Of a stretch of 64,000 bases of DNA, positions 15,347 through 23,733 are shown piece by piece. A program made the position numbers and the translations under genes. The stretch comes from Hallella seregens ATCC 51272 (GTDB taxonomy: Bacteria > Bacteroidota > Bacteroidia > Bacteroidales > Bacteroidaceae). Every line of letters starts with the position of its first letter. Positions within the stretch are counted from its first letter, which is position 1. The stretch spans positions 58,990 through 122,989 of the forward strand of contig NZ_JADU01000012.1 of NCBI RefSeq assembly GCF_000518545.1, in the 5' to 3' direction. The notes under the pieces were generated by a model. That model had not been told where the DNA came from and searched no databases. It saw only the letters and a list, made by a program, of their open reading frames with translations.

Positions 15347-18305
15347 AACTCGGGCAAGAGCTCTCGACTTATTGGGGCGACAACAAATTGCCGGTATCCC
15401 TACAGCCATTAACGAGCTTATAAAAAATGCGCATGATGCGTATGCGGATAAATTCGATATCGATTTTCTCCGATGTAATAATCTGCTGGTATTACGCGAC
15501 GACGGGCTCGGTATGACAAAGGAGGAATTTGAAACTCGTTGGCTTACGCTCGGGACCGAAAGTAAATTGGCAAATAAAAAAAACAGTTTACCGCCCATTG
15601 ACATATCAAAGCCAAGACGTCCTATCATGGGAGAAAAAGGTATCGGAAGATTGGCTATTGCATCAATAGGAAGTCAGGTTTTGATTGTATCGAAAGCAAA
15701 ATTAAGATCTAAAGAATATGATATTGTTGTGGCTTTCATTAACTGGGAGATATTCGAGTTGCCAGGGATTAACTTGGAGGATATAGTTATTCCGGTAAGA
15801 GAATACTCTCATATGCCGAATGCTGCCGATATTGACAATATTAAAAATGAAGTAATACAATCCCTTGAAAAATTAAACCAAAAAGGACTTATTGATGACA
15901 AGGATTTTGAAAAAATAAAAAGTTCTATCACGTCCTTTCAAGTTGACCCATGCCAACTTTCCTTACAACTACAACAAGGATTTGAATTAACCAATGGTTG
16001 CGGTGGAACTCAATTTTTCATCTCCCCGGTTTACGATACGATTATTTCCGATATAGAGGGAGACGGCAATTCGGACGAAGCTACAAAAATCGAGAAAATG
16101 TTGATGGGATTTCACAATACAATGACCCCCGATCATCCTTTTCCCGTCGTTGACATTTCATTTAGAGACTATAGGACGAACGATGGAAGTTTTGTCAGCA
16201 TCATAGATAAAGAACATTTTTTTACAACAGAAGAATTTGAATTGGCAGATCACCATTTTCAAGGGCGATTTGATGAATTCGGACAATTTAAGGGATTAGT
16301 AAAAATATATGGAGAAAAAACATACGATCACATTGTAAATTGGCGGGATAACTCTTATAGAGAAACCGAATGCGGTCCGTTTAAAATCAACTTGGCGTAT
16401 TTACAAGGAGAATTGAAAAGTTCTCGTGTAGATGTCGAAAATTATGCCAGAATTAAAGCCAAAGGAGATAAATTCGGAGGTTTATACATATATAGAGATA
16501 ATATTCGAGTTCTACCGTATGGGGACTCCGATTATGATTTTCTGGATATTGAAAAAAATCGTTCGAAACGAGCATCAACATATTTTTTTTCTTATCGACG
16601 AATGTTCGGTGCTATTGAAATAGCGGATCGAGAACATAGCGGTTTGGTGGAGAAAGCCGGACGCGAAGGTTTTATTGAAAATAAAGCATATCGTCAACTT
16701 CAAGCAATTTTAAAGAACTTCTTTGTACAACTTGCCGCTGATTTTTTCAGCGAAAAAAACAAAACTGCACAATCAGAATTTTTCAATCAGAAGAAAGACG
16801 AGTTCAATGCGTACCATAACGCGCTTGAACGTCGGGACAAATTAGCTAAATCGAAAAAGGAAAGATTTGCTCGTGAGCTCGATATCTTTTTTGCCGGTTT
16901 AACGGAACATAAATTCGAAAACGAACTGGAAGGGCTACTTACGAATTTTAGGAATGATTTACATTCTGTTTTATACATTAACGATGCGGATGAAGCAAGC
17001 CAGAAGATAATTGATCTGGAATTCGCCATGAGACAAAAAGTTGCCGATTATAAAAAAAGAATATCGGTAACAAGTCCCAAAGGATTTGCGATGTCAAAAT
17101 CAATGAGAGCAGATTTTGATACATACCTTAATGAGTTCAAAATTTTGGAACAAACGATATTTAAAAATATCAATGAAAGTATCGATCAGCTAATTGATGA
17201 TTATACGGCACAGCTGAATCTGGAAATAAGTAAGCGAAAGCGGTTAGAGCAAGCAGTGGAATTGATTTCAGCCGAGGCTTTGTCTCTTAATAAGAAGAAG
17301 AAAAGCGAAACTAATGATGTTGTTTCCGATGTTTCTCGTAAAATTAAGGATCTTACGAATGAGCTGATAATCGATTTGGATAATCAAATACGAAGCGTAA
17401 AGGATCAATTCAAATTATTAGCAACCGATAAAGCCGATAACTTTGATTTGGTAACGGAACGCAAGAGAATGGAAGCTGAAATAGAATCCATAAGCAGTCG
17501 AAATACGGATGTTATGGAACGTATAATTCGACAATTTGAAAGTTTTTATGTTGAAAAAAACGAAGACGGTCAAATAATTACAAATGACCAAATAGCGGAA
17601 GCCGCTTCGGAAGAATTGGAGGAATTACGGGAACGATTACAATCGGACGTTGAATTAAGCCAATTAGGACTGGCTGTCGGGATATTGCACCATGAGTTCA
17701 ACGGTACGGTTAATTCGATTCGACATAGTCTGAAAGATCTAAAAGCATGGTCGGATGTAGACATCAAATTGGAAGGGATATACAAAAATATCAAGGTAAA
17801 TTTCGAACATTTGGATGGCTATTTAAATTTATTTACCCCGTTAAACCGACGATTGAATCGACGTAGAGAAGACATTTCTTTATTGGATATTAAAACATTT
17901 TTAATAGATTTGTTCAAATCTCGCCTTGAACGACACAATATAGCTTTTAAACATACTAACGGGTTTGCAGGTCGAAAAATACACGGATTTCGTTCTACAT
18001 TCTATCCTGTATTTGTTAATATCATTGATAATGCCATTTATTGGTTGAAACAAAGTGATGTTCCTGAAAAAGTTATTCGGCTGCATGCGGATGATACGGG
18101 AATATACATTTCCAATAACGGTATTGAAATAAAGCCCCAAGATAAGGAACGAATCTTTGAATTGAGATTTTCCAGAAAGCCCAATGGAAGAGGATTGGGG
18201 TTGAGTATCAGTAAAGAGGTTTTGAATGCAGAGAACTATGATATATTTGTGGCACAACCTAAGGAAGGTTCTACAGTTACTTTTAAAATTCAAAAAATGC
18301 AATAA
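15333..18305 (+). CDS. Dual-GHKL ATPase: MutL/MORC-like N-terminus, histidine-kinase-like C-terminus
   Basis: A 990-aa protein with two Bergerat-fold ATP sites. The N-terminal module has the N-box N27-ELIKNAHDA, G1 DDGLGM (56-61) and G2 GEKGIGR (100-106), as in MutL, MORC and Hsp90. The centre (about 460-760) is rich in charged helices and probably coiled coil. The C-terminal module has an H-box-like LHHEFNG (H786/H787, E788, N790), an N-box IIDNA (N900), a G1-like ISNNGIEI and G2 GRGLGLSI (952-959), as in sensor histidine kinases. No sensor or membrane segment is seen, so it should be cytosolic. It overlaps the methyltransferase by 14 nt and lies 4 nt before the receiver gene. It is likely the ATP-driven switch of a DNA-restriction system and a phosphodonor to its neighbour; both roles are inferred. 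Confidence 0.88.
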   Translation: MAQFKTRARALDLLGRQQIAGIPTAINELIKNAHDAYADKFDIDFLRCNNLLVLRDDGLGMTKEEFETRWLTLGTESKLANKKNSLPPIDISKPRRPIMGEKGIGRLAIASIGSQVLIVSKAKLRSKEYDIVVAFINWEIFELPGINLEDIVIPVREYSHMPNAADIDNIKNEVIQSLEKLNQKGLIDDKDFEKIKSSITSFQVDPCQLSLQLQQGFELTNGCGGTQFFISPVYDTIISDIEGDGNSDEATKIEKMLMGFHNTMTPDHPFPVVDISFRDYRTNDGSFVSIIDKEHFFTTEEFELADHHFQGRFDEFGQFKGLVKIYGEKTYDHIVNWRDNSYRETECGPFKINLAYLQGELKSSRVDVENYARIKAKGDKFGGLYIYRDNIRVLPYGDSDYDFLDIEKNRSKRASTYFFSYRRMFGAIEIADREHSGLVEKAGREGFIENKAYRQLQAILKNFFVQLAADFFSEKNKTAQSEFFNQKKDEFNAYHNALERRDKLAKSKKERFARELDIFFAGLTEHKFENELEGLLTNFRNDLHSVLYINDADEASQKIIDLEFAMRQKVADYKKRISVTSPKGFAMSKSMRADFDTYLNEFKILEQTIFKNINESIDQLIDDYTAQLNLEISKRKRLEQAVELISAEALSLNKKKKSETNDVVSDVSRKIKDLTNELIIDLDNQIRSVKDQFKLLATDKADNFDLVTERKRMEAEIESISSRNTDVMERIIRQFESFYVEKNEDGQIITNDQIAEAASEELEELRERLQSDVELSQLGLAVGILHHEFNGTVNSIRHSLKDLKAWSDVDIKLEGIYKNIKVNFEHLDGYLNLFTPLNRRLNRRREDISLLDIKTFLIDLFKSRLERHNIAFKHTNGFAGRKIHGFRSTFYPVFVNIIDNAIYWLKQSDVPEKVIRLHADDTGIYISNNGIEIKPQDKERIFELRFSRKPNGRGLGLSISKEVLNAENYDIFVAQPKEGSTVTFKIQKMQ

Positions 18306-18309
18306 AAAT

Positions 18310-19842
18310 ATGGCTGACAGATTTATCGAACAATCGAAAGAGATTGCAAACAACTTTATACAAAATATAGTATTTATTGACGACAAGGCATATAAAGAAG
18401 ACTCCACCAATAATGCCTTTAGTGCGTTGGATGTATCAAATGCATTTGCAAAAACAGGTAAAATTTGTGCCATATACGCGCCCAAATCCGTTTCGGATAT
18501 AGATAGCTACAATGTTATTTTGAAAAAAGCTGATGTGGTTATTTTAGATTGGTATTTAAATATTGAAAGAGACGCGGAACAACAGTTAGATCCTGATGAA
18601 GATGCAGATAATGATGAACCTCGAGGAGAATTTACTTTAAAATTACTAAAACAACTTACAAGTGATGCCGGGACTGATAAATTAAAATTAATCATAGTAT
18701 ATACGGGAGAAACAAGGATTTCAGACATTAAGGATGACATTATAACCAATATTGATTCGAAATCATTTAAAGTTAACGATTATACGATAAAGTCTTCAAA
18801 TGTCTGTATCATAATCCGTGCAAAAGCCGGAAAAAAATTCGAACACATACCGGAATACAAGCCATTGATTGTAGAATATGATAAACTTCCGGAGTTAATA
18901 TTGACGGAGTTTACTAATCTAACTAACGGACTTTTATCCAACTTTGCTTTATCGGCAATAACCACAATTAGAAATAATACATCCAAAATATTAGGCAGTT
19001 TTTCTCCTGAGTTAGATCCGGCTTATTTAGGACATCGAGTAAATCTTCCTAATCCGAATGACGCTAAAGAACTTTTAGTGCAACTGTTTGGTGATGCGAT
19101 AGCCGAATTAATTGGAAGCGAAAATATCGATACAAATACATGGGTTGAGAATTGGATACACAATCGAATAGAGGAAAAGACTATAAACCTTGCCGGGAAA
19201 AATTTAACCGTCAATCAAGAAATTTTGTGTCAAATTATTAGTGCCGATTCGCCTGATTTAAATACCAAAATTGCCTCTGCGACCAAAATAAGTTTAGGGA
19301 AAAAGGCTCCTAAACTTGCGTCACAACTTTTCCAGTATGGAGATATTCAAATAGAAGATTCCGATATTTCTTTTGCAAAACTAACTCATCATAAGAATAT
19401 ATTTCTTCCACAACAAAAAAGGCCGATGCTTACGCTTGGTACAATTATCAAGATAATTAGCTCTAATCTTTATTACATTTGTATGCAACAAAGATGTGAT
19501 TCCGTTCGAATACAAGGAGAAAGACGATTCTTATTCTTGCCGTTAGAACAAAATGAAGATCATTGCTCAATTATAGTCAGCAAAGAATCTAAATTTAGAA
19601 TAAACGAATCTTCGTATGCTCTAAAAACCATCAAATTCAGAGCAAATAATGATGAACAGGCGATATATGCAGTAAAGAATGATAATGGTAAATATTTATT
19701 TACTTCCATCCATCAAGAACAATATGAATGGGTTGTAGACTTAAAAGAAATGCATGCCCAACGTATTGTGAATAATTATTGTGCGCAGTTGTCCCGTGTA
19801 GGATTAAATGAATCCGAATGGTTGAGATTACAAGCTAAATAA
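18310..19842 (+). CDS. Response-regulator-like protein with unknown C-terminal half
   Basis: 510 aa from ATG 18310, 4 nt after the ATPase stop; an upstream in-frame ATG lies inside the ATPase gene. Residues 18-180 form a receiver-like domain with every key residue: acidic pair D24-D25 (IVFIDDKA), phosphoacceptor D80 (VVILDWYL), T132 (LIIVYTGE) and K172 (IIRAKAGK). An acidic insert (about residues 93-105) follows the phosphoacceptor. Residues 190-510 match no domain I recognise: helical to about 340, then a more beta-rich part (RIQGERRFLFLPLEQ). Probably the phosphorylated partner of the adjacent kinase-like ATPase. The C-terminus may be a DNA-binding or effector module. Confidence 0.82.
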   Translation: MADRFIEQSKEIANNFIQNIVFIDDKAYKEDSTNNAFSALDVSNAFAKTGKICAIYAPKSVSDIDSYNVILKKADVVILDWYLNIERDAEQQLDPDEDADNDEPRGEFTLKLLKQLTSDAGTDKLKLIIVYTGETRISDIKDDIITNIDSKSFKVNDYTIKSSNVCIIIRAKAGKKFEHIPEYKPLIVEYDKLPELILTEFTNLTNGLLSNFALSAITTIRNNTSKILGSFSPELDPAYLGHRVNLPNPNDAKELLVQLFGDAIAELIGSENIDTNTWVENWIHNRIEEKTINLAGKNLTVNQEILCQIISADSPDLNTKIASATKISLGKKAPKLASQLFQYGDIQIEDSDISFAKLTHHKNIFLPQQKRPMLTLGTIIKIISSNLYYICMQQRCDSVRIQGERRFLFLPLEQNEDHCSIIVSKESKFRINESSYALKTIKFRANNDEQAIYAVKNDNGKYLFTSIHQEQYEWVVDLKEMHAQRIVNNYCAQLSRVGLNESEWLRLQAK

Positions 19843-19846
19843 CACA

Positions 19847-20266
19847 ATGTCTGATATTTTCTCTTCTCAAAAGCGATCGGATATTATGTCTAAAATCAGT
19901 GGAAAAAACACAAAACCGGAGATTTTAGTTCGTAAGTTTTTATTTTCAAAAGGATTCAGATATCGTATTAATGTCAAAACATTGCCGGGTAAACCTGATA
20001 TAGTTTTACCTAAATATAAAACAGTAATATTTATAAACGGATGTTTTTGGCATGGACATAATTGTAAAAAGGGGAAATTACCATCCTCAAATATAGATTT
20101 TTGGAAGGAAAAAATATCAAACAACAAATCACGTGATGATAAAAATTCCGATTTACTTGTAAAACTCGGCTGGAAAGTTATAATTATATGGCAATGTGAA
20201 GTTAGTAAGATTGATAATAGGATAAAAATACTTAATAAGTTACTGGAAGATATCAAACAACAATAA
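19847..20266 (+). CDS. vsr: Very-short-patch-repair (Vsr) family endonuclease
   Basis: A 139-aa endonuclease of the PD-(D/E)XK-like Vsr fold. Vsr enzymes nick next to T:G mismatches arising from deamination of 5-methylcytosine, and they are typical companions of C5 methyltransferases. It shows the N-terminal SQKRSDIMSKISGKNTKPEI block, the catalytic LPGKPDIVLPKYK (Asp) and FINGCFWHGHNC (zinc/His ligands), and the C-terminal GWKVIIIWQCEV with a metal-site cysteine. It is 4 nt after the receiver gene and is the last gene of the operon. No separate restriction enzyme is present, so it may instead be the cleaving subunit here. Confidence 0.93.
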   Translation: MSDIFSSQKRSDIMSKISGKNTKPEILVRKFLFSKGFRYRINVKTLPGKPDIVLPKYKTVIFINGCFWHGHNCKKGKLPSSNIDFWKEKISNNKSRDDKNSDLLVKLGWKVIIIWQCEVSKIDNRIKILNKLLEDIKQQ

Positions 20267-20521
20267 TCACGAGATATTAAATCTAAAATACAAATGCATT
20301 AATCGAGAAAATATATGAAAAACTTATTCTATGGTTCGGGTTTTGGTCTTATCTTTGCAGTAAAGAGTTCTTTGAAGGTTACGCAAAGCGCAGAAGGATA
20401 ATGCAGTAGATAACTAACTAAATCGTAACCTATTACTATCAAGAGCGATTAACCTACACTCATTTCCTATAAATTACACTCTTTTCGTAACTTCATGCTA
20501 CAAAGATATAAAATAATGGGC
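20267..20521 (+). promoter_or_regulatory. Gap with an rRNA-leader-like promoter and boxA-type sequence
   Basis: TATCTTTG at 20350-20357 is a good -7 element, without a clear TTTG upstream. Ten nt later AAAGAGTTCTTTGAA (20362-20376) is identical over 15 nt to 63749-63763 in the rRNA-type leader at the end of the window. No plus-strand gene follows, and only a 28-codon frame (20315-20401) overlaps it. A transcript from here would run antisense to the recombinase genes. Confidence 0.45.
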
Positions 20522-20833
20522 TTACACACTTTTATTGGACGGATAGAGCGGTGCTCCCCGAAACTGTCCATTGCCAAGAACTTCCTCTTCGCCTGCATTC
20601 CTTTCTTCGGGGTGTAGGTTAGGGGGCATCTGCGTATGCAGTCTGCGATTGAGCTTCATCCACATTACACCGAAGAACCTCACGAGTTCGCCCTCCGTCA
20701 TGGTAATGCCTCCGTTTTCTTTTCGGACAACATGCATATTGTCTCCCCAATCAAGGTAACTGCGCTGATTGGTTATGCGTGCTTTTTTTTGTGAGTATTG
20801 ATTGCTTTCATACCGCCTCCTCCTTTCTTTCAT
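20522..20833 (-). CDS. Small unknown protein overlapping the recombinase end
   Basis: 103 aa from ATG 20833 (MKERRRRYESNQY). It overlaps the 3' end of the upstream recombinase by 26 nt, in the manner of a coupled gene. The middle (ITMTEGELVRFFGVMWMKLNRRLH) could form an amphipathic helix pair. The N-terminus is very basic. No family recognised; small genes downstream of integrases in such elements are often excision or regulatory factors, but nothing in the sequence proves that. Confidence 0.45.
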   Translation of the reverse strand: MKERRRRYESNQYSQKKARITNQRSYLDWGDNMHVVRKENGGITMTEGELVRFFGVMWMKLNRRLHTQMPPNLHPEERNAGEEEVLGNGQFRGAPLYPSNKSV

Positions 20834-22148
20834 TTGAACTGACAACCAATGGTATTGTCTTAGTGTTTGTTGCTGCTTCCACATCTGCATTTTCCATATT
20901 TTTGTCCTTAGCCTTGTACTTGGCGATGAGCCTGTCCATGTCCTCCGAAATCTTATTATCGGTTACTTGCGCATAGATTTGTGTGCTGGCGATAGATGCG
21001 TGTCCCATCATCTTGGCAATGCTCTCTATGGGAATGCCAGCACTCAGACTCATCGTGCCGAACGTATGTCGCGCCATATGGTAGGATAACCGCTCTCTAA
21101 TGCCGCAAGCTTTGCCCACAATGCTTAGCTTTGCACTCATTACGCTTCGGCTGCAATCACAGGGAAAGACAAGGTAATCTGTCCTTGTTTCAGTTTCACC
21201 TTTTTCTTTCACCGATTGCATTATTCCTCCATTTCTTTCCTGTTCAGCCTTGCAATGTTCGATGATGGCTTCCGCTATCGGATGTAAGGGCACGACAAAC
21301 TCCACCTTTGTCTTCTGCCGTTCCTTGCGGATATACTTCTGCCCGTCCGCTGCCGTTTGGATATGTCCATATTGCAGGCATTCCATGTCGGAAACAGCCA
21401 AGCCTGTAAAGCAAGCGAAGATGAACATTCGCCTTGCCTGTTCTGCCTCCTTGTCGTTTACTTTCAAAGCCATGAGCTTGGCCACATCACTCTTTTGCAG
21501 GAAGCGTATCTTCTGTTCCGTTTTCTCGTACTTGGCTTTTTCAAAGGGATTACAACGAATAAGCCTTTGCCTGACCGCACGGTACATCAACCTGCTTAGC
21601 CAGCAAAGATAGCGGTTGATGGTTGCAGCTGCCAACCCTTGCTTTTTAAGAAAGAAACGATATTCTTCAAACAAATCTTCCGTAATGATGGTTACAGGTA
21701 TATCCTTGACACCTTTATCCTTGACAAACTCGCATAACAGCTTGTCGGAATAGCAAAGATTTTGGTACGTGCTTTCTGCTTTTGATTTACCCACGCACTC
21801 TTTGACGGATTGCAATTCCGTCTTGCTCATGGCAAGCAACGTTGTCGGATGGATGGCAATACCTTGCAAGCGGTTCTTGATAAGTTCCACGCTTACCACT
21901 CCATCACTTACGAGCAAATCCCGATAAGTATTTTCTACAAGTTCTCTGAACGCTGTTAGCTTTTTGTTTATCCTTTTGTCGGTAGTCTGTCCTTGTTTGG
22001 CATTCCACTCTGCCGGCAGGCATTCCTCGCCTGTGGTTATGGCGGAACTCTTCCCATCTATGGTAATACGGCAGAGAATGGTAGTCCTTCCGTCTGCCTT
22101 TGTCTTCTGTCTGTTGATATAGAACAGTATCTTGAATGTACTTCTCAT
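20808..22148 (-). CDS. Tyrosine recombinase (integrase) 1
   Basis: A 446-aa site-specific recombinase of the Bacteroidales transposon type: an N-terminal arm-binding domain (KILFYINRQKTKADGRTTILC), a SAM-like core-binding domain, and a C-terminal catalytic domain. The catalytic histidine-arginine box is MARHTFGT, the second histidine is in MMGHASIASTQIY, and the nucleophile is Tyr in QIYAQV. The first Arg of the usual TGLR motif is replaced (FTGLAVSD), as in the IntDOT-like group. It sits 60 nt downstream of recombinase 2, so the two are probably co-transcribed. Confidence 0.94.
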   Translation of the reverse strand: MRSTFKILFYINRQKTKADGRTTILCRITIDGKSSAITTGEECLPAEWNAKQGQTTDKRINKKLTAFRELVENTYRDLLVSDGVVSVELIKNRLQGIAIHPTTLLAMSKTELQSVKECVGKSKAESTYQNLCYSDKLLCEFVKDKGVKDIPVTIITEDLFEEYRFFLKKQGLAAATINRYLCWLSRLMYRAVRQRLIRCNPFEKAKYEKTEQKIRFLQKSDVAKLMALKVNDKEAEQARRMFIFACFTGLAVSDMECLQYGHIQTAADGQKYIRKERQKTKVEFVVPLHPIAEAIIEHCKAEQERNGGIMQSVKEKGETETRTDYLVFPCDCSRSVMSAKLSIVGKACGIRERLSYHMARHTFGTMSLSAGIPIESIAKMMGHASIASTQIYAQVTDNKISEDMDRLIAKYKAKDKNMENADVEAATNTKTIPLVVSSNERKEEAV

Positions 22149-22208
22149 TGTCTTGATGGTTTTGTATGTATATTTTTATTGAAAATGCTGTTGAATGAAA
22201 GCAATTGG

Positions 22209-23438
22209 TCAAATCACCAACTGCATATCTTCTGTGAAAGAAAGGAAGCGAGCGAACTCCTCAAAGAGCTTTTGGGGTGTTACCTTTGCGTAGCGTTCGG
22301 TCATGCTTACATTGGTATGCCCGAGCATCTTACTCACCGTTTCAATCGGTACGCCCTGTTCTAAGGTAATAAGGGTGGCAAAGGTGTGCCTTGCTGTATG
22401 CGTGGTAAAGAGAAACGGGATACCTGCACGTAGCCGTAGGGCTTTCAGGCAGGTCTGATAGTTCTTGTACTTGACATAGGGGAGCAATGTTTCCCTTTCA
22501 TCGCTGTGAAACTTTTTTATCAACCTGATGGCTTCGGGCAGCAATTTGATGCGGCATAGTACCCCTGTCTTCTGACGATAGAACTTCAGCCATAAATTTC
22601 CCTCGTCATCACGGACAAGATAAGATTTGCTTAGTTCCATCAAATCGCAATACGCAGCACCGGTATAACAGGCAAAGAGAAAAATATCCCTTGCCGTTTC
22701 CATTTCCTCCTCCAAATCATCAAAGCGGAGAACCTTTAACTTCTCCAAGGCTTCCCTGTTGAGTGCCTTCGACGTTTTCTTATCTCCTCTTTCTATGTGG
22801 GCTTTGTCAAACATCAGTGTATAGGCTATTCCCTCACGGTAAGCCAACCTGCAAACCGTTTTCAAATGTGATGCCACTGCGAAGAAAGAACTTTCTTGGA
22901 AGCCACATACCCCCAAGTAGTATTGGCGGAACTCATATATGAAGTTCTCGGTCAATTGGGAGAACGCCATGTCTGAAACATTATACTTCTTCAGAATAAA
23001 CTCCTGTAATCGTTTTCGAGTGGAATAATAGGTGGACATAGACTCTTTCTTGATGTCTATACCGATATGACTTTCTTTCTCCTTGATGAGCATATCCAAT
23101 CTTTCGATAAGCATACATCTTGCCTGCACGCTGCCTTGAAACTGCTCCTTTACATCGGTTGCATCAAATGGGCAACCTTTGGCAATCAATGATTGGTAAG
23201 CCGATTGAATGGAGAGTAGCAAATTCTCCAACTTCCCGTTAATCTCCACCGCATCGCGGCTCTTACCATCCATCCTGCTCTCACGGGGATTCCAAAAGTT
23301 AGGATTGCAGGAGAGTTTACAACTGAATTGGGCAATGGAACGTCCAATCGTTATTCGTCCCATAATCGGAGCCTTGCCCGACTTATCCAAACTGCTCTTT
23401 TTAAGGTAGAGTAACACCTTCATTTTCTCTGTTTTCAT
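22209..23438 (-). CDS. Tyrosine recombinase (integrase) 2
   Basis: A 409-aa recombinase with the same three-part layout as its neighbour: arm-binding VLLYLKKSSLDKSGKAPIMGR, a core-binding helical domain, and a catalytic domain with HTARHTFATL, MLGHTNVSMTERY and the tyrosine in TERYAKV. The box-I arginine is again replaced (YTGAAYCD). It is the gene nearest the right end, so it is the likelier integration enzyme; recombinase 1 may act together with it. A 42-bp palindrome sits directly upstream of its start codon. Confidence 0.94.
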   Translation of the reverse strand: MKTEKMKVLLYLKKSSLDKSGKAPIMGRITIGRSIAQFSCKLSCNPNFWNPRESRMDGKSRDAVEINGKLENLLLSIQSAYQSLIAKGCPFDATDVKEQFQGSVQARCMLIERLDMLIKEKESHIGIDIKKESMSTYYSTRKRLQEFILKKYNVSDMAFSQLTENFIYEFRQYYLGVCGFQESSFFAVASHLKTVCRLAYREGIAYTLMFDKAHIERGDKKTSKALNREALEKLKVLRFDDLEEEMETARDIFLFACYTGAAYCDLMELSKSYLVRDDEGNLWLKFYRQKTGVLCRIKLLPEAIRLIKKFHSDERETLLPYVKYKNYQTCLKALRLRAGIPFLFTTHTARHTFATLITLEQGVPIETVSKMLGHTNVSMTERYAKVTPQKLFEEFARFLSFTEDMQLVI

Positions 23439-23480
23439 ACGCTTTAATATTTGTGGGTAAAGTTACCCGAATTAAAGCGT
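23439..23480 (-). promoter_or_regulatory. Palindrome touching the start of recombinase 2
   Basis: ACGCTTTAAT (23439-23448) pairs with ATTAAAGCGT (23471-23480), enclosing GGGTAA/TTACCC. The whole 42 bp forms a hairpin ending at the start codon. It could be an autoregulatory operator or a translation-blocking leader. Confidence 0.6.
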
Positions 23481-23733
23481 TCCTCACTTACGCAGAAAAC
23501 TGCCGACCGCAGCAACAGCCACACGAGCGAAAATAATTCAGTTACCGAATACTGCACCATCGTTACCTACATCAAAACAAGTTAATGCTTTGGTAACTGA
23601 ACTTCTGCCTAAATCTGCACTTTCCTGCCTTTTACGAATAGAGATGTATCATGCAAATCAGAGCATTTCATACTCATTATCAGCTAGTTTACATCAATAT
23701 CGATTTTTCTCCATTTTCGTTGATTAGTTACGG
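23481..23733. other. Right-end non-coding region of the element
   Basis: No gene seen. TTCAGTTACC near 23549 and GGTAACTGAA near 23592 form an inverted repeat with a loop of about 33 nt, which could be arm-type recombinase binding sites. AT-rich up to the 22-bp repeat array. Confidence 0.4.

Noticed and set aside
15333..18305. MutL mismatch-repair protein or topoisomerase VI subunit
   Set aside because: Only the N-terminal GHKL motifs match; there is no MutL C-terminal or transducer arrangement, and a second kinase-like GHKL module is present.
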